Positions 1 through 5,418 are shown, counted from the first letter of the stretch. The stretch is 5,418 nt of DNA from an uncultured Bacillota bacterium (GCA_937960725.1 CALGOY010000103.1:1-5418), one strand, 5' to 3'. Numbers and translations: made by a program. The notes: generated by a model not told the origin, from the letters alone.

Positions 1-2
1 AT

Positions 3-215
3 TCTAGCGGCAGGCTACCAGAGCTAAAGTTTGTAAATGGCTCTAATACTTGCCACATTGGCTTTGTAGTTGATAAAAGGCTAAAGAGGATTATAGTGGT
101 ATCCGCCATTGACAACCTTATAAAAGGGGCTGCTGGTCAAGCAATACAGAATATGAACATTTTATTCGGACTGGATGAAACCACTGGACTTCATCAGCCT
201 GGCTGGTACCTGTGA
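3..215 (+). CDS. argC: N-acetyl-gamma-glutamyl-phosphate reductase, C-terminal part (5' end outside window)
   Basis: This is the last 70 codons of argC, open from the window edge in the frame starting at base 3 and ending in TGA at 213-215. ArgC uses NADPH to reduce N-acetylglutamyl-5-phosphate to N-acetylglutamate semialdehyde, the third step of arginine synthesis in the cytoplasm. The visible residues include [15 protein letters not shown], then [20 protein letters not shown] and a closing [12 protein letters not shown]. The IDNL-KGAAGQA-QN-N block is the conserved C-terminal signature of the ArgC/Asd-type dehydrogenase fold. The catalytic cysteine and the Rossmann NADP domain lie upstream and cannot be checked. 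argB follows after 21 bp, as expected for an arginine operon. Identification is firm; only the tail is present. Confidence 0.95.
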   Translation, partial: SSGRLPELKFVNGSNTCHIGFVVDKRLKRIIVVSAIDNLIKGAAGQAIQNMNILFGLDETTGLHQPGWYL

Positions 216-220
216 TCAGA

Positions 221-230
221 AAAGGGGGGA
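221..230 (+). promoter_or_regulatory. Ribosome binding site fixing the GTG start of argB
   Basis: The purine-rich run AAAGGGGGGA ends 6 bases before the GTG at 237. No in-frame ATG occurs until codon 35, which lies inside the conserved KYGGNAM motif. The GTG is therefore the only reasonable start. Confidence 0.8.
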
Positions 231-236
231 AATATC

Positions 237-1100
237 GTGGACGGCCTTATTCATAAAGCTAAAATTCTTGTCGAGGCACTGCCATATATACAGAGGCTAA
301 GCGGAAAGACGATCGTAATTAAGTATGGCGGCAATGCAATGTGTGATGATAAAGTCAACCAGACAATTATGCAAGATATTACTCTACTAAAATATGTTGG
401 AGTCAATCCCATTGTAGTCCATGGTGGAGGTCCTGAAATAAATAAAACCCTTGCTGCGTTAGGCATTGAATCCAAATTCCACAAGGGCCTGCGCATTACC
501 GATGAAAAATCTATCGAAGTAGTAGAAATGGTCCTAACTGGGAAAATAAACAAAGACATAGTATCTAAGTTAAACTGCATCGGAGGCAAAGCGATTGGAT
601 TGTCTGGTAAAGATGGTAAACTCATTGAAGTTCGTAAAAAAGATCCAGTGGATGGAGTGGATCTTGGATATGTGGGTGAAATTACAAAAGTTAACACTAA
701 AGTCTTAGAGCTTCTCGCACAGGACGAATATATACCTGTAATAGCGCCCATCGGTATTGGGGATGACGGACGCAGCTACAATATTAATGCAGATACTGTA
801 GCAGGAGAAGTAGCAGCGGCTTTAAAAGCGGAAAAATTAATTTTTCTAACGGATATAGATGGAATCAGGAAAGACCCCAATGATCCCAATTCCGTTGCGT
901 CTGTTATATCAATAAAAGAAGTCTATGAACTAATCGATAGGGGAGTTATCAGCGGAGGCATGATCCCCAAAGTTAAAGGCTGCATACGGGGAATTGAAAA
1001 CGGGGTTAATAGAACCCACATTATTAATGGCACTATATCCCATCCGATTCTTTTGGAGATATTTACCGATAAGGGCATCGGAACCATGGTGGTTAAATAG
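237..1100 (+). CDS. argB: Acetylglutamate kinase (arginine-sensitive type)
   Basis: ArgB phosphorylates N-acetyl-L-glutamate with ATP, the second step of arginine synthesis. The 287 residues match the usual full length of an amino-acid kinase fold NAGK. Visible motifs are KYGGNAM at 29-35, [10 protein letters not shown] at 60-69 (nucleotide/phosphate glycine loop), KGLRITD at 83-89 (substrate arginine R86), [12 protein letters not shown] at 182-193, FLTDIDGI at 203-210, and GGMIPK at 240-245 with the catalytic-type lysine K245. The N-terminal helix (residues 1-22, before the first strand) and the C-terminal [15 protein letters not shown] (269-283) are the features known from hexameric, arginine-inhibited NAGKs such as those of Thermotoga and Pseudomonas. 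Feedback inhibition by arginine is therefore inferred. The start is GTG with a strong ribosome binding site. The gene lies directly behind argC, with no argJ between, and a terminator follows at once, so it is the last gene of its transcript. Confidence 0.97.
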   Translation: MDGLIHKAKILVEALPYIQRLSGKTIVIKYGGNAMCDDKVNQTIMQDITLLKYVGVNPIVVHGGGPEINKTLAALGIESKFHKGLRITDEKSIEVVEMVLTGKINKDIVSKLNCIGGKAIGLSGKDGKLIEVRKKDPVDGVDLGYVGEITKVNTKVLELLAQDEYIPVIAPIGIGDDGRSYNINADTVAGEVAAALKAEKLIFLTDIDGIRKDPNDPNSVASVISIKEVYELIDRGVISGGMIPKVKGCIRGIENGVNRTHIINGTISHPILLEIFTDKGIGTMVVK

Positions 1101-1108
1101 TATATAAT

Positions 1109-1152
1109 TAAAAAGCCTACGAAACCTATATTATAGTTCCGTAGGCTTTTTA
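1109..1152. terminator. Bidirectional rho-independent terminator between argB and the ferredoxin gene
   Basis: The arms 1109-1125 and 1136-1152 pair over 17 bp with one mismatch around a 10-base loop. The core is AAAAAGCCTACG / CGTAGGCTTTTT. The stem ends in A and T runs, so each strand yields a GC-containing hairpin followed by U-rich RNA. It lies between convergent argB (stop at 1100) and the ferredoxin gene (stop at 1156) and can serve both. Confidence 0.9.
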
Positions 1153-1155
1153 TTT

Positions 1156-1344
1156 TTAAACTTCTTTTATAGCTTCAGTTGGGCAGCTGTCTATTGCCTC
1201 CTGAACGTCTGCCTCTAGCTCTTCGGGAACATCGCCATCTATGGCCTCTGCCTTATCGTCGTCGTTCCAATGAAAAACCTCATCGCAGATGCTAATGCAC
1301 AAACCACAGCTTATGCATAAATCCTGGTCTACAGCAACTTTCAA
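1156..1344 (-). CDS. Small [4Fe-4S] ferredoxin, single-cluster type
   Basis: This 62-residue acidic protein is a cytoplasmic low-potential electron carrier. Residues CISCGLCISIC at 10-20 give C10, C13 and C16, and SCPTEAI near the end gives C54. These are the four ligands expected for one [4Fe-4S] cluster. The opening MKVAVDQDLC and the overall length resemble one-cluster ferredoxins such as that of Thermotoga maritima. The second cluster motif of clostridial 2[4Fe-4S] ferredoxins is absent. C20 is kept, but the later cysteine that pairs with it as a disulfide in the Thermotoga protein (from memory) is missing. The start is TTG, chosen because an excellent ribosome binding site lies 6 bases upstream and the first residues match the family. 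The partner enzyme is unknown. The gene lies 93 bp behind hflX and may be read from its transcript. Confidence 0.93.
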   Translation of the reverse strand: MKVAVDQDLCISCGLCISICDEVFHWNDDDKAEAIDGDVPEELEADVQEAIDSCPTEAIKEV

Positions 1345-1350
1345 ATTGAT

Positions 1351-1361
1351 TCCTCCCTTTT
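1351..1361 (-). promoter_or_regulatory. Ribosome binding site fixing the TTG start of the ferredoxin gene
   Basis: The minus strand reads AAAAGGGAGGA, then 6 bases (ATCAAT), then TTG at 1344-1342. No in-frame ATG or GTG fits this site. It supports initiation at a rare TTG codon. Confidence 0.8.
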
Positions 1362-1437
1362 GTTAGGTATACTAAATATTCTTTGCATAATTTACATATA
1401 CCCATATCTTGCGCAAAAAAACAGCTGAATATTCTTT

Positions 1438-3201
1438 TTATCGCTCATATTTAGCAATCTTTTTCATTTGCATCTCATCAATTATTGCTTCTAGATAAAC
1501 GCCATCTTCCCTGTATTCCTCAGCTAACACTTGTCCGTTGTCATGAATATGGGATAGGACATGTCCGTCTTTATAGGGTATTAAAAGATGAACCCTTCTT
1601 TGCCGCTGCGGGATTTCTCTTGCAATTACATCCAATAGTTCTTCTAGCCCTTCGCCTTTTTCAGCCGATATATACACGCAGGGTTTGCGTAAGGGCAGAG
1701 TCCATTCCTCCTCAACCAAATCTATCTTATTATATACAGTAATAATGGGCTGATTTGCCCCTAGAGAATAGAGAACCTTATCTACTACTTCCATCTGTTC
1801 TTTTAATCTAGGAGAAGATGCATCTACCACATGCAGCAATAAATCGGCGTAAACCGCCTCCTCTAAAGTAGATTTAAAAGCCTCCACTAAATCATGGGGT
1901 AGCTTATTAATAAAGCCGACCGTATCTATAAGTATTATATCCTGCCCTGTTTTGAGAGTAATGCCGCGGGATACTGGATCCAGGGTAGCAAATAGCTTGT
2001 TCTCCACCAATACGCTGCTCCCAGTTAAGGCATTTAATAATGTGCTTTTACCCGCATTAGTATAGCCTACCAAAGCTACTACGGGAATCATATTCTTATT
2101 CCTTCTCTTCCGCAGCGCTTCCCGCCTATCTTTTACCTTCTTAAGCTCTGATTCTATTTCCCGTATTCTCCTGCGAATATGCCTTCTGTCAGTCTCTAAC
2201 TTCTTCTCTCCCGGTCCCCTAGTTCCGATACCGCCCCCTAACCGGGATAAGGTCAATCCAAGACCGCTCAGCCGGGACAGGCGGTAGTTTAGCTGTGCCA
2301 GCTCCACCTGTAGTTTCCCTTCTTTAGATATAGCTCGGGAAGCAAATATGTCTAATATCAATGTAGTTCGGTCAATCACCCGTATTCCAGTAATTTCTTC
2401 TAAATTTTTAATTTGGGATGCGGTCAGCTCTTCGTCACATATAATTAAATTGGCATTAAGCTCCCGACTTATTAATGCTAGCTCAGCCGCTTTACCTCTT
2501 CCAATGAAAGTTGAAGCATCTGGTACTTTTCTGTTTTGGATAACTTTGTAAACCACTTCAGCTCCTGCCGTATCAGCCAGCTGTTCTAATTCTTCTAATG
2601 AATTTATCCCTTCATTATTAAAATCAATTCCTACCAGTATAGCTTTTTCCCTGCTGCCGTCTTCAACTTCTATTGTTTCCGATGAGCCGATAATCCTATC
2701 CCTTTCTAATATGCTGTTCATCAGCCGTTTGCCGCAAAACTGCTCTATAGTAAGTGGCCCTAGAATATCGATCTCTTCAGATGCATCCGGCGGATTTAGC
2801 ATAGCTACCCATGCATTTTTAAACTTTCCTTCCTCTACGCCAATAGCTGCCATTGCATCGAAGCAAAGCTCCTTCAAAGAGTTTAAATCTACTCCCGATA
2901 GGCGGCCATTGCCTCCGGGGTGAGTATGGATGCATCGAATCCCACTCAATCGGTTTTTACTTCTTCGCAAGCGCATATAGGGCAAAGCTACCTGTCCAAT
3001 TTCCCCTACCGATACATCCATTATAACTCCTTTTCGATTAACGTATATTGATATCTCCCGGCGTATCTTACCCGTTAGACTACACAATTTTTCCACTATT
3101 TCGGAGGTTAAAAAACTATCTTTAGGTACTTGTATTTCAAATAGAGTTTCCAGCTCTTCTATAATAGTTTTAGATAAGCCTTGCGTATTCCCTTGTATCA
3201 C
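1438..3201 (-). CDS. hflX: GTPase HflX with an N-terminal JAMM-like extension
   Basis: HflX is a GTPase that binds the large ribosomal subunit and splits stalled or stress-arrested ribosomes. This protein has 587 residues against about 410-430 in E. coli or Bacillus. From about residue 185 it has the normal architecture. The HflX N-terminal domain includes TFIGRGKAAEL at 231-241. The linker signature GGGIGTRGPGEKKLETDRR is at 322-340 and is followed by a charged helical, probably coiled-coil arm to about 370. The G domain has G1 GYTNAGKST 379-387, ATLD 405-408, G3 DTVGF 426-430, G4 NKID 491-494 and G5 SAEKG 512-516. A short C-terminal domain follows (about 535-587). The extra residues 1-184 contain CIHTHPGGNGRLSGVD at 90-105, a JAMM/MPN+ zinc-site pattern (H92, H94, S102, D105, probably with E49). 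I believe clostridial HflX proteins are often this long. The start is GTG with AAAAGGAG 8 bases upstream. A SigA-like promoter lies about 40 bp ahead. Confidence 0.96.
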   Translation of the reverse strand: MIQGNTQGLSKTIIEELETLFEIQVPKDSFLTSEIVEKLCSLTGKIRREISIYVNRKGVIMDVSVGEIGQVALPYMRLRRSKNRLSGIRCIHTHPGGNGRLSGVDLNSLKELCFDAMAAIGVEEGKFKNAWVAMLNPPDASEEIDILGPLTIEQFCGKRLMNSILERDRIIGSSETIEVEDGSREKAILVGIDFNNEGINSLEELEQLADTAGAEVVYKVIQNRKVPDASTFIGRGKAAELALISRELNANLIICDEELTASQIKNLEEITGIRVIDRTTLILDIFASRAISKEGKLQVELAQLNYRLSRLSGLGLTLSRLGGGIGTRGPGEKKLETDRRHIRRRIREIESELKKVKDRREALRKRRNKNMIPVVALVGYTNAGKSTLLNALTGSSVLVENKLFATLDPVSRGITLKTGQDIILIDTVGFINKLPHDLVEAFKSTLEEAVYADLLLHVVDASSPRLKEQMEVVDKVLYSLGANQPIITVYNKIDLVEEEWTLPLRKPCVYISAEKGEGLEELLDVIAREIPQRQRRVHLLIPYKDGHVLSHIHDNGQVLAEEYREDGVYLEAIIDEMQMKKIAKYER

Positions 3202-3209
3202 TTCTTAAT

Positions 3210-3217
3210 CTCCTTTT
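3210..3217 (-). promoter_or_regulatory. Ribosome binding site fixing the GTG start of hflX
   Basis: The minus strand reads AAAAGGAG followed by an 8-base spacer and GTG at 3201-3199. The first in-frame ATG is at codon 61, inside the extension domain and without such a site. Confidence 0.75.
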
Positions 3218-3239
3218 TAGAATCTTTTCATATATATTC

Positions 3240-3267
3240 ATTATATCTTTATTTTCAGCAATTTCAA
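3240..3267 (-). promoter_or_regulatory. SigA-type promoter of hflX
   Basis: On the minus strand a -35 box TTGAAA (3267-3262) is separated by 16 bases from a perfect -10 box TATAAT (3245-3240). Transcription would start near 3233, giving a leader of about 30 nt that carries the hflX ribosome binding site. It lies downstream of the terminator of the L,D-transpeptidase gene, so hflX (and perhaps the ferredoxin) forms its own vegetative transcription unit. Read by eye; the start site is unmapped. Confidence 0.75.
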
Positions 3268-3296
3268 TACTGACTATAGAATAACGGTTCACTATT

Positions 3297-3330
3297 TAAA
3301 AAGCCATAAAGGACTTAGTCCTTTATGGCT
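3297..3330 (-). terminator. Rho-independent terminator of the L,D-transpeptidase gene, overlapping its stop codon
   Basis: A perfect 13-bp stem (3302-3314 with 3318-3330, AGCCATAAAGGAC / GTCCTTTATGGCT) closes a 3-base loop. On the minus strand it is followed by a short T run (3301-3298). The stop codon TAA (3325-3323) and the last codon and a half of the upstream gene are inside the stem. The perfect stem could also work in the opposite direction, but no plus-strand gene is nearby. Confidence 0.88.
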
Positions 3331-4162
3331 CTCTGCTATTTTGGATTGTGTCGTTGAGCTTTTCTAAAACTTCGTATGTATTGGGCCCTACTACCCCATC
3401 AGGAATTAACCCGTAATCCTTTTGAAGATTTTGTACGGCATTGCGCGTGCCTGTACCGAATATACCATCGATAGCCCCTGTATAATATCCCAAGGCTTGT
3501 AATATTTCCTGTACCCGTGCTATATCATCTCCCGGTTCTACTCCCAAGTATAGAACTCTCCCTGTGTCAGTTTGCCCAATAATTTTGACTTCAGTTCCTA
3601 AAGGTACAATATCATATAGCTCTATAACATCTTCGTTATTCATCCGTATACAACCATGGCTAACCGCTTGCCCTATAGATTCTGGCTGATTAGTACCATG
3701 AATGCCATAGCCTCCCCAAGGGACGTTAATTCGCATCCACCGAGCTCCAAAGGGGCCCCCTGGGTTTTGGGTCTTTTGTATAATCCTCCAGTTGCCAGTC
3801 GGAGTAGGAGTCGATGGCTTTCCTACAGCTACAGGGTATACCTTTATAATCTCCTCTCCCTCTCTAAGGGTAAGCTCTCTCTGGCTTAAATCAACAGTTA
3901 TATTGTATTGTGTATCAAAATACTGCAGCGACTCTTCACTTAATCCTATTGCATTCCATGTATCAGGCCCTACTACCCCATCCGCTAATAGTCCAAATGC
4001 TTCTTGAAAATTGCGTACCGCTTGTGCCGTTTCTCTATCATAAATCCCGGTTATTTCTCCTTCATAATATCCCAATTCCGTTAAGCGTTCCTGGACGTTG
4101 CGTACATCAATTCCTTCCATTAAGGGATCCATGATTCTTAAATATCTGCTCGCATAGGCCAT
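3323..4162 (-). CDS. Leaderless L,D-transpeptidase (YkuD domain) flanked by two peptidoglycan-binding domains
   Basis: YkuD-type L,D-transpeptidases use an active-site cysteine to make 3-3 peptidoglycan cross-links or attach groups to stem peptides. The protein has 279 residues. PG_binding_1 repeat one is at about 15-72 (VQERLTELGYYEGEITG ... DGVVGPDTW). The YkuD domain at about 86-196 has TPTPTGNW at 118-125, GIHGT at 153-157 and the catalytic SHGCIRM at 168-174 (H169, C171, R173). PG_binding_1 repeat two is at about 207-268 (VQEILQALGYYTGAIDG ... DGVVGPNTY). No signal peptide or membrane segment is visible at the N terminus. The ATG start has a GGGGTGAT-type ribosome binding site, and nothing upstream in frame would add a leader. 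It lies behind the cotJ operon but beyond that operon's terminator. A role in spore coat or cortex assembly is plausible from context and the missing leader, but unproven. Its terminator overlaps its stop codon. Confidence 0.93.
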   Translation of the reverse strand: MAYASRYLRIMDPLMEGIDVRNVQERLTELGYYEGEITGIYDRETAQAVRNFQEAFGLLADGVVGPDTWNAIGLSEESLQYFDTQYNITVDLSQRELTLREGEEIIKVYPVAVGKPSTPTPTGNWRIIQKTQNPGGPFGARWMRINVPWGGYGIHGTNQPESIGQAVSHGCIRMNNEDVIELYDIVPLGTEVKIIGQTDTGRVLYLGVEPGDDIARVQEILQALGYYTGAIDGIFGTGTRNAVQNLQKDYGLIPDGVVGPNTYEVLEKLNDTIQNSREP

Positions 4163-4178
4163 TTTATCACCCCAATAT

Positions 4179-4209
4179 ATTTTTATGATTGGAAGATGAT
4201 ATATTATGC
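4179..4209 (-). promoter_or_regulatory. Possible sporulation (SigE-like) promoter of the L,D-transpeptidase gene
   Basis: The minus strand reads GCATAAT (4209-4203), 15 bases, then CATAAAAAT (4187-4179). This resembles the SigE pattern with ATA near -35 and CATA-A-T near -10. A promoter is expected here because a terminator lies just upstream. The predicted leader would be very short (about 10-12 nt), which weakens the call. The CATAATATA at 4208-4200 could instead serve as a -10 for SigE or SigK, though no matching -35 was found for it. Confidence 0.3.
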
Positions 4210-4213
4210 TATT

Positions 4214-4242
4214 AAAAAATTAAGACCCGCCTAGCGGGCCTT
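4214..4242 (-). terminator. Rho-independent terminator of the cotJ operon
   Basis: On the minus strand AAGGCCCGC (4242-4234) pairs with GCGGGTCTT (4230-4222) over 9 bp, including one G-U pair, around a 3-base loop. It is followed closely by a run of six T (4219-4214). It starts 12 bases after the cotJC stop codon and separates this operon from the L,D-transpeptidase gene. Confidence 0.88.
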
Positions 4243-4254
4243 ACGGCTTTAAAC

Positions 4255-4827
4255 TTAAAAATATTTCTTGCTGTTTTTATATTCATATAGCTTCTCCAAT
4301 ATTTCGCCAAAACGCTGATAATGAACGATCTCCCTTGCTCGCAAGAAACGGAGAGGTTCTATTACATCGGGATCATCTGCCAATTTAATTAAATGCTCAT
4401 ATGTGGCTCTGGCCTTCTGTTCAGCTGCCAAATCTTCGTGGAGATCAGCAATATAGTCGCCTTTTGACATTATATAAGCTGCAGTAAACGGTACACCGGT
4501 ACCTGTGCTGGGATAAACCGCCCTATCGTGATTTGAGAAATATACCCCAGCGCCAGCTTCTTTAATTTCTTCTATAGACGCTCCTCCCATTAATTGATAT
4601 ACCATGGTTCCTACTATCTCTAAATGGGCTAATTCCTCTGTACCAATGTCAGTTAACATCGCCTTTGCTTCTGATATTGGCATATGATACCTTTGGGAAA
4701 GATATCTTAAAGAGGCCGCCAGTTCCCCATCGGGACCTCCAAATTGGCTTAAAATATAGCTAGCCATTCGTGGATTAGGATTCTTTATTCTAACGGGATA
4801 CTGTAATTTTTTTTCATAAATCCACAT
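4255..4827 (-). CDS. cotJC: Spore coat protein CotJC, manganese-catalase family
   Basis: CotJC is a coat-associated member of the dimanganese (non-haem) catalase family; the family reaction is disproportionation of hydrogen peroxide. The protein has 190 residues, the usual CotJC length, shorter than full Mn catalases. The ferritin-like four-helix fold and all the metal ligands can be seen: E35 in GGPDGELAASLRYL, E65 and H68 in GTEELAHLEIVGTMV, E136 in DLAAEQKARATYEHL, and H169 in REIVHYQRF. The start MWIYEKKLQYPV is typical of the family. The ATG has GAAAGGAG 7 bases upstream, lying just past the cotJB stop (15-bp gap), so the genes are co-transcribed. A terminator follows. With the ligand set complete, catalytic activity is plausible, but the physiological role in spores is not established by sequence. 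Confidence 0.96.
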   Translation of the reverse strand: MWIYEKKLQYPVRIKNPNPRMASYILSQFGGPDGELAASLRYLSQRYHMPISEAKAMLTDIGTEELAHLEIVGTMVYQLMGGASIEEIKEAGAGVYFSNHDRAVYPSTGTGVPFTAAYIMSKGDYIADLHEDLAAEQKARATYEHLIKLADDPDVIEPLRFLRAREIVHYQRFGEILEKLYEYKNSKKYF

Positions 4828-4842
4828 ACTAACTCTCCTTTC

Positions 4843-5103
4843 CTAATCTATTTCCCAAGGCCAGGGATCATTGATCCAAGCCCAAGGATATCCACTCTGG
4901 GCTGTTCCAAAATTAGTCAAAGGCCCATATTGGCTCTGATATTCGTTCCTCAACACCATAAGCTGTTGAGTGTAGGCATTGTAATCTCTCAATGCCCGCC
5001 TATCTGTAGGATGAGAGTTTAAATAAAGGTTAAGCTCTACCGCCATAAACTCTAAAGCCCGTATCTGATTTAAAAGTGCACGGCGACGCCTGGAATCTCT
5101 CAT
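4843..5103 (-). CDS. cotJB: Spore coat peptide assembly protein CotJB
   Basis: CotJB is a small protein of the outer-forespore/coat assembly programme encoded between cotJA and cotJC. The 86 residues include the family hallmarks: an N-terminal helix with LNQIRALEFMAVELNLYLNSHP (about 11-32, split here only for description), then DYNAYTQQL, a central YQSQYGPLTNFG, and a tryptophan-rich tail YPWAWINDPWPWEID. It has no signal peptide or membrane segment, in keeping with mother-cell cytoplasmic synthesis and deposition on the forespore. The ATG has AAAGGAGG 8 bases upstream, and this site overlaps the TAA of cotJA, suggesting translational coupling. Biochemical function is unknown; interaction with CotJA and CotJC is expected from the operon. 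Confidence 0.94.
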   Translation of the reverse strand: MRDSRRRRALLNQIRALEFMAVELNLYLNSHPTDRRALRDYNAYTQQLMVLRNEYQSQYGPLTNFGTAQSGYPWAWINDPWPWEID

Positions 5104-5117
5104 AACTACTGCCTCCT

Positions 5118-5336
5118 TTACCTACGCTTTTTTCCTCTATCACGATAATCCTCGTGGGGTGAATAAGGCCTATACAATTCGGGAAACATCGTTCCCCTCT
5201 CCAGCGCTTCCTCGGGGGACCAGCTTCTAGTGTACTCTTGATAAGGTATATAAGCCCGAGCCAGCTCTAAGCCCTCAGGATGTCTTGCAAAATCATCGTA
5301 TCGTCTATAGCCGTTTTCCATATATCTATCGCTCAC
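5118..5336 (-). CDS. cotJA: Spore coat associated protein CotJA
   Basis: CotJA is a short coat component needed in Bacillus for CotJC to join the coat. The 72 residues contain the conserved stretch LARAYIPYQEY (25-35), then WSPEEALERGTMFPELYRPY at about 39-58, which is the family signature. The C-terminal end is basic and probably disordered (RDRGKKRR). The start is GTG at 5336-5334. AAAGGGG lies 8 bases upstream, while the internal ATG at codon 6 has no comparable site. The overlapping ATG at 5338 is followed directly by TGA and is not a start. It is the first gene of the operon; cotJB follows after 14 bp. No convincing promoter was found in the 82 bp upstream. Confidence 0.94.
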   Translation of the reverse strand: MSDRYMENGYRRYDDFARHPEGLELARAYIPYQEYTRSWSPEEALERGTMFPELYRPYSPHEDYRDRGKKRR

Positions 5337-5344
5337 ATTAACCG

Positions 5345-5351
5345 CCCCTTT
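5345..5351 (-). promoter_or_regulatory. Ribosome binding site supporting the GTG start of cotJA
   Basis: The minus strand reads AAAGGGG, then an 8-base spacer, then GTG. It is a weaker match than the sites of cotJB and cotJC, but it favours this start over the in-frame ATG five codons later. Confidence 0.6.
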
Positions 5352-5418
5352 CTAACGAAATATATATATCTTCTATATCCCTTTCTAATGTACATAATAT
5401 GTATTTGTATAGAAAAGG

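Noticed and set aside
251..751. 166-codon minus-strand open frame opposite argB
   Set aside because: It is an antisense shadow of a firmly identified gene. It has no ribosome binding site and shows no recognisable domain.
1345..1437. Possible promoter for the ferredoxin gene, such as TTGCGC with TAAATT 16 bases later on the minus strand
   Set aside because: It matches only 3 of 6 and 4 of 6 consensus bases in an AT-rich spacer, so it is no better than chance. Co-transcription with hflX is equally likely.
1375..1437. Direct repeat AATATTCTTT at 1375-1384 and 1428-1437, plus small palindromes TTGCGCAA and CAGCTG
   Set aside because: These are short AT-rich repeats and 6-8 base palindromes expected by chance. 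They form neither a terminator nor an operator that can be supported.
1423..1437. Terminator directly after hflX
   Set aside because: There is a T run on the minus strand, but the only preceding pairing is a 6-base palindrome without a loop, so no stable hairpin was found.
1485..2923. Three plus-strand open frames of 67-85 codons opposite hflX
   Set aside because: They lie wholly antisense to conserved HflX sequence, have low-complexity composition, and have no ribosome binding sites.
3656..4134. Three overlapping plus-strand open frames opposite the L,D-transpeptidase gene
   Set aside because: They are shadow frames of a conserved coding region and overlap one another.
5337..5418. SigE-like promoter for cotJ (CATATTAT on the minus strand, 5401-5394) and a TACATA-A-TATGTA palindrome
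   Set aside because: The -10 matches only partly and the bases at the expected -35 position do not fit or fall off the window. The palindrome has only 6-bp arms.

Overview
The window looks like chromosomal DNA from an endospore-forming, Clostridia-like Firmicute. The signs are a complete cotJABC spore-coat operon, AGGAGG-type ribosome binding sites, frequent GTG/TTG starts (4 of the 7 complete genes), short AT-rich intergenic regions with U-tailed hairpin terminators, and a long HflX with an extra N-terminal domain. The genus cannot be fixed from the sequence alone.

Layout. (1) Positions 3-1100, plus strand: the 3' end of argC followed 21 bp later by complete argB, consecutive steps of arginine biosynthesis. 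A hairpin that can act in both directions (1109-1152) closes this unit and also ends the minus-strand genes that converge on it. (2) Positions 1156-3201, minus strand: hflX (GTPase) and then a small single-cluster [4Fe-4S] ferredoxin. hflX has a clear SigA-type promoter; no convincing separate promoter or intervening terminator was seen for the ferredoxin, so read-through is likely. (3) Positions 3323-4162, minus strand: a leaderless L,D-transpeptidase with a peptidoglycan-binding domain on each side of the YkuD catalytic domain, with its own terminator. (4) Positions 4255-5336, minus strand: cotJA-cotJB-cotJC with 14-15 bp spacers and a terminator. These genes specify small coat proteins and a manganese-catalase-like coat enzyme. 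There are no RNA genes, CRISPR arrays, insertion sequences or phage genes. No stretch without a gene exceeds about 120 bp.

How the genes relate. argC and argB act in sequence on N-acetylglutamate and its phosphate. The cotJ genes work together in the spore coat, and the adjacent leaderless peptidoglycan enzyme may belong to the same mother-cell programme (inference). The most notable observation is in the N-terminal extension of HflX. It carries an exact H-x-H-P-x6-S-x2-D pattern, a glutamate about 43 residues upstream, and a fitting strand/helix context, which together make up the zinc-binding signature of JAMM/MPN+ (RadC-like) domains. This suggests a JAMM-like domain fused to a ribosome-associated GTPase.
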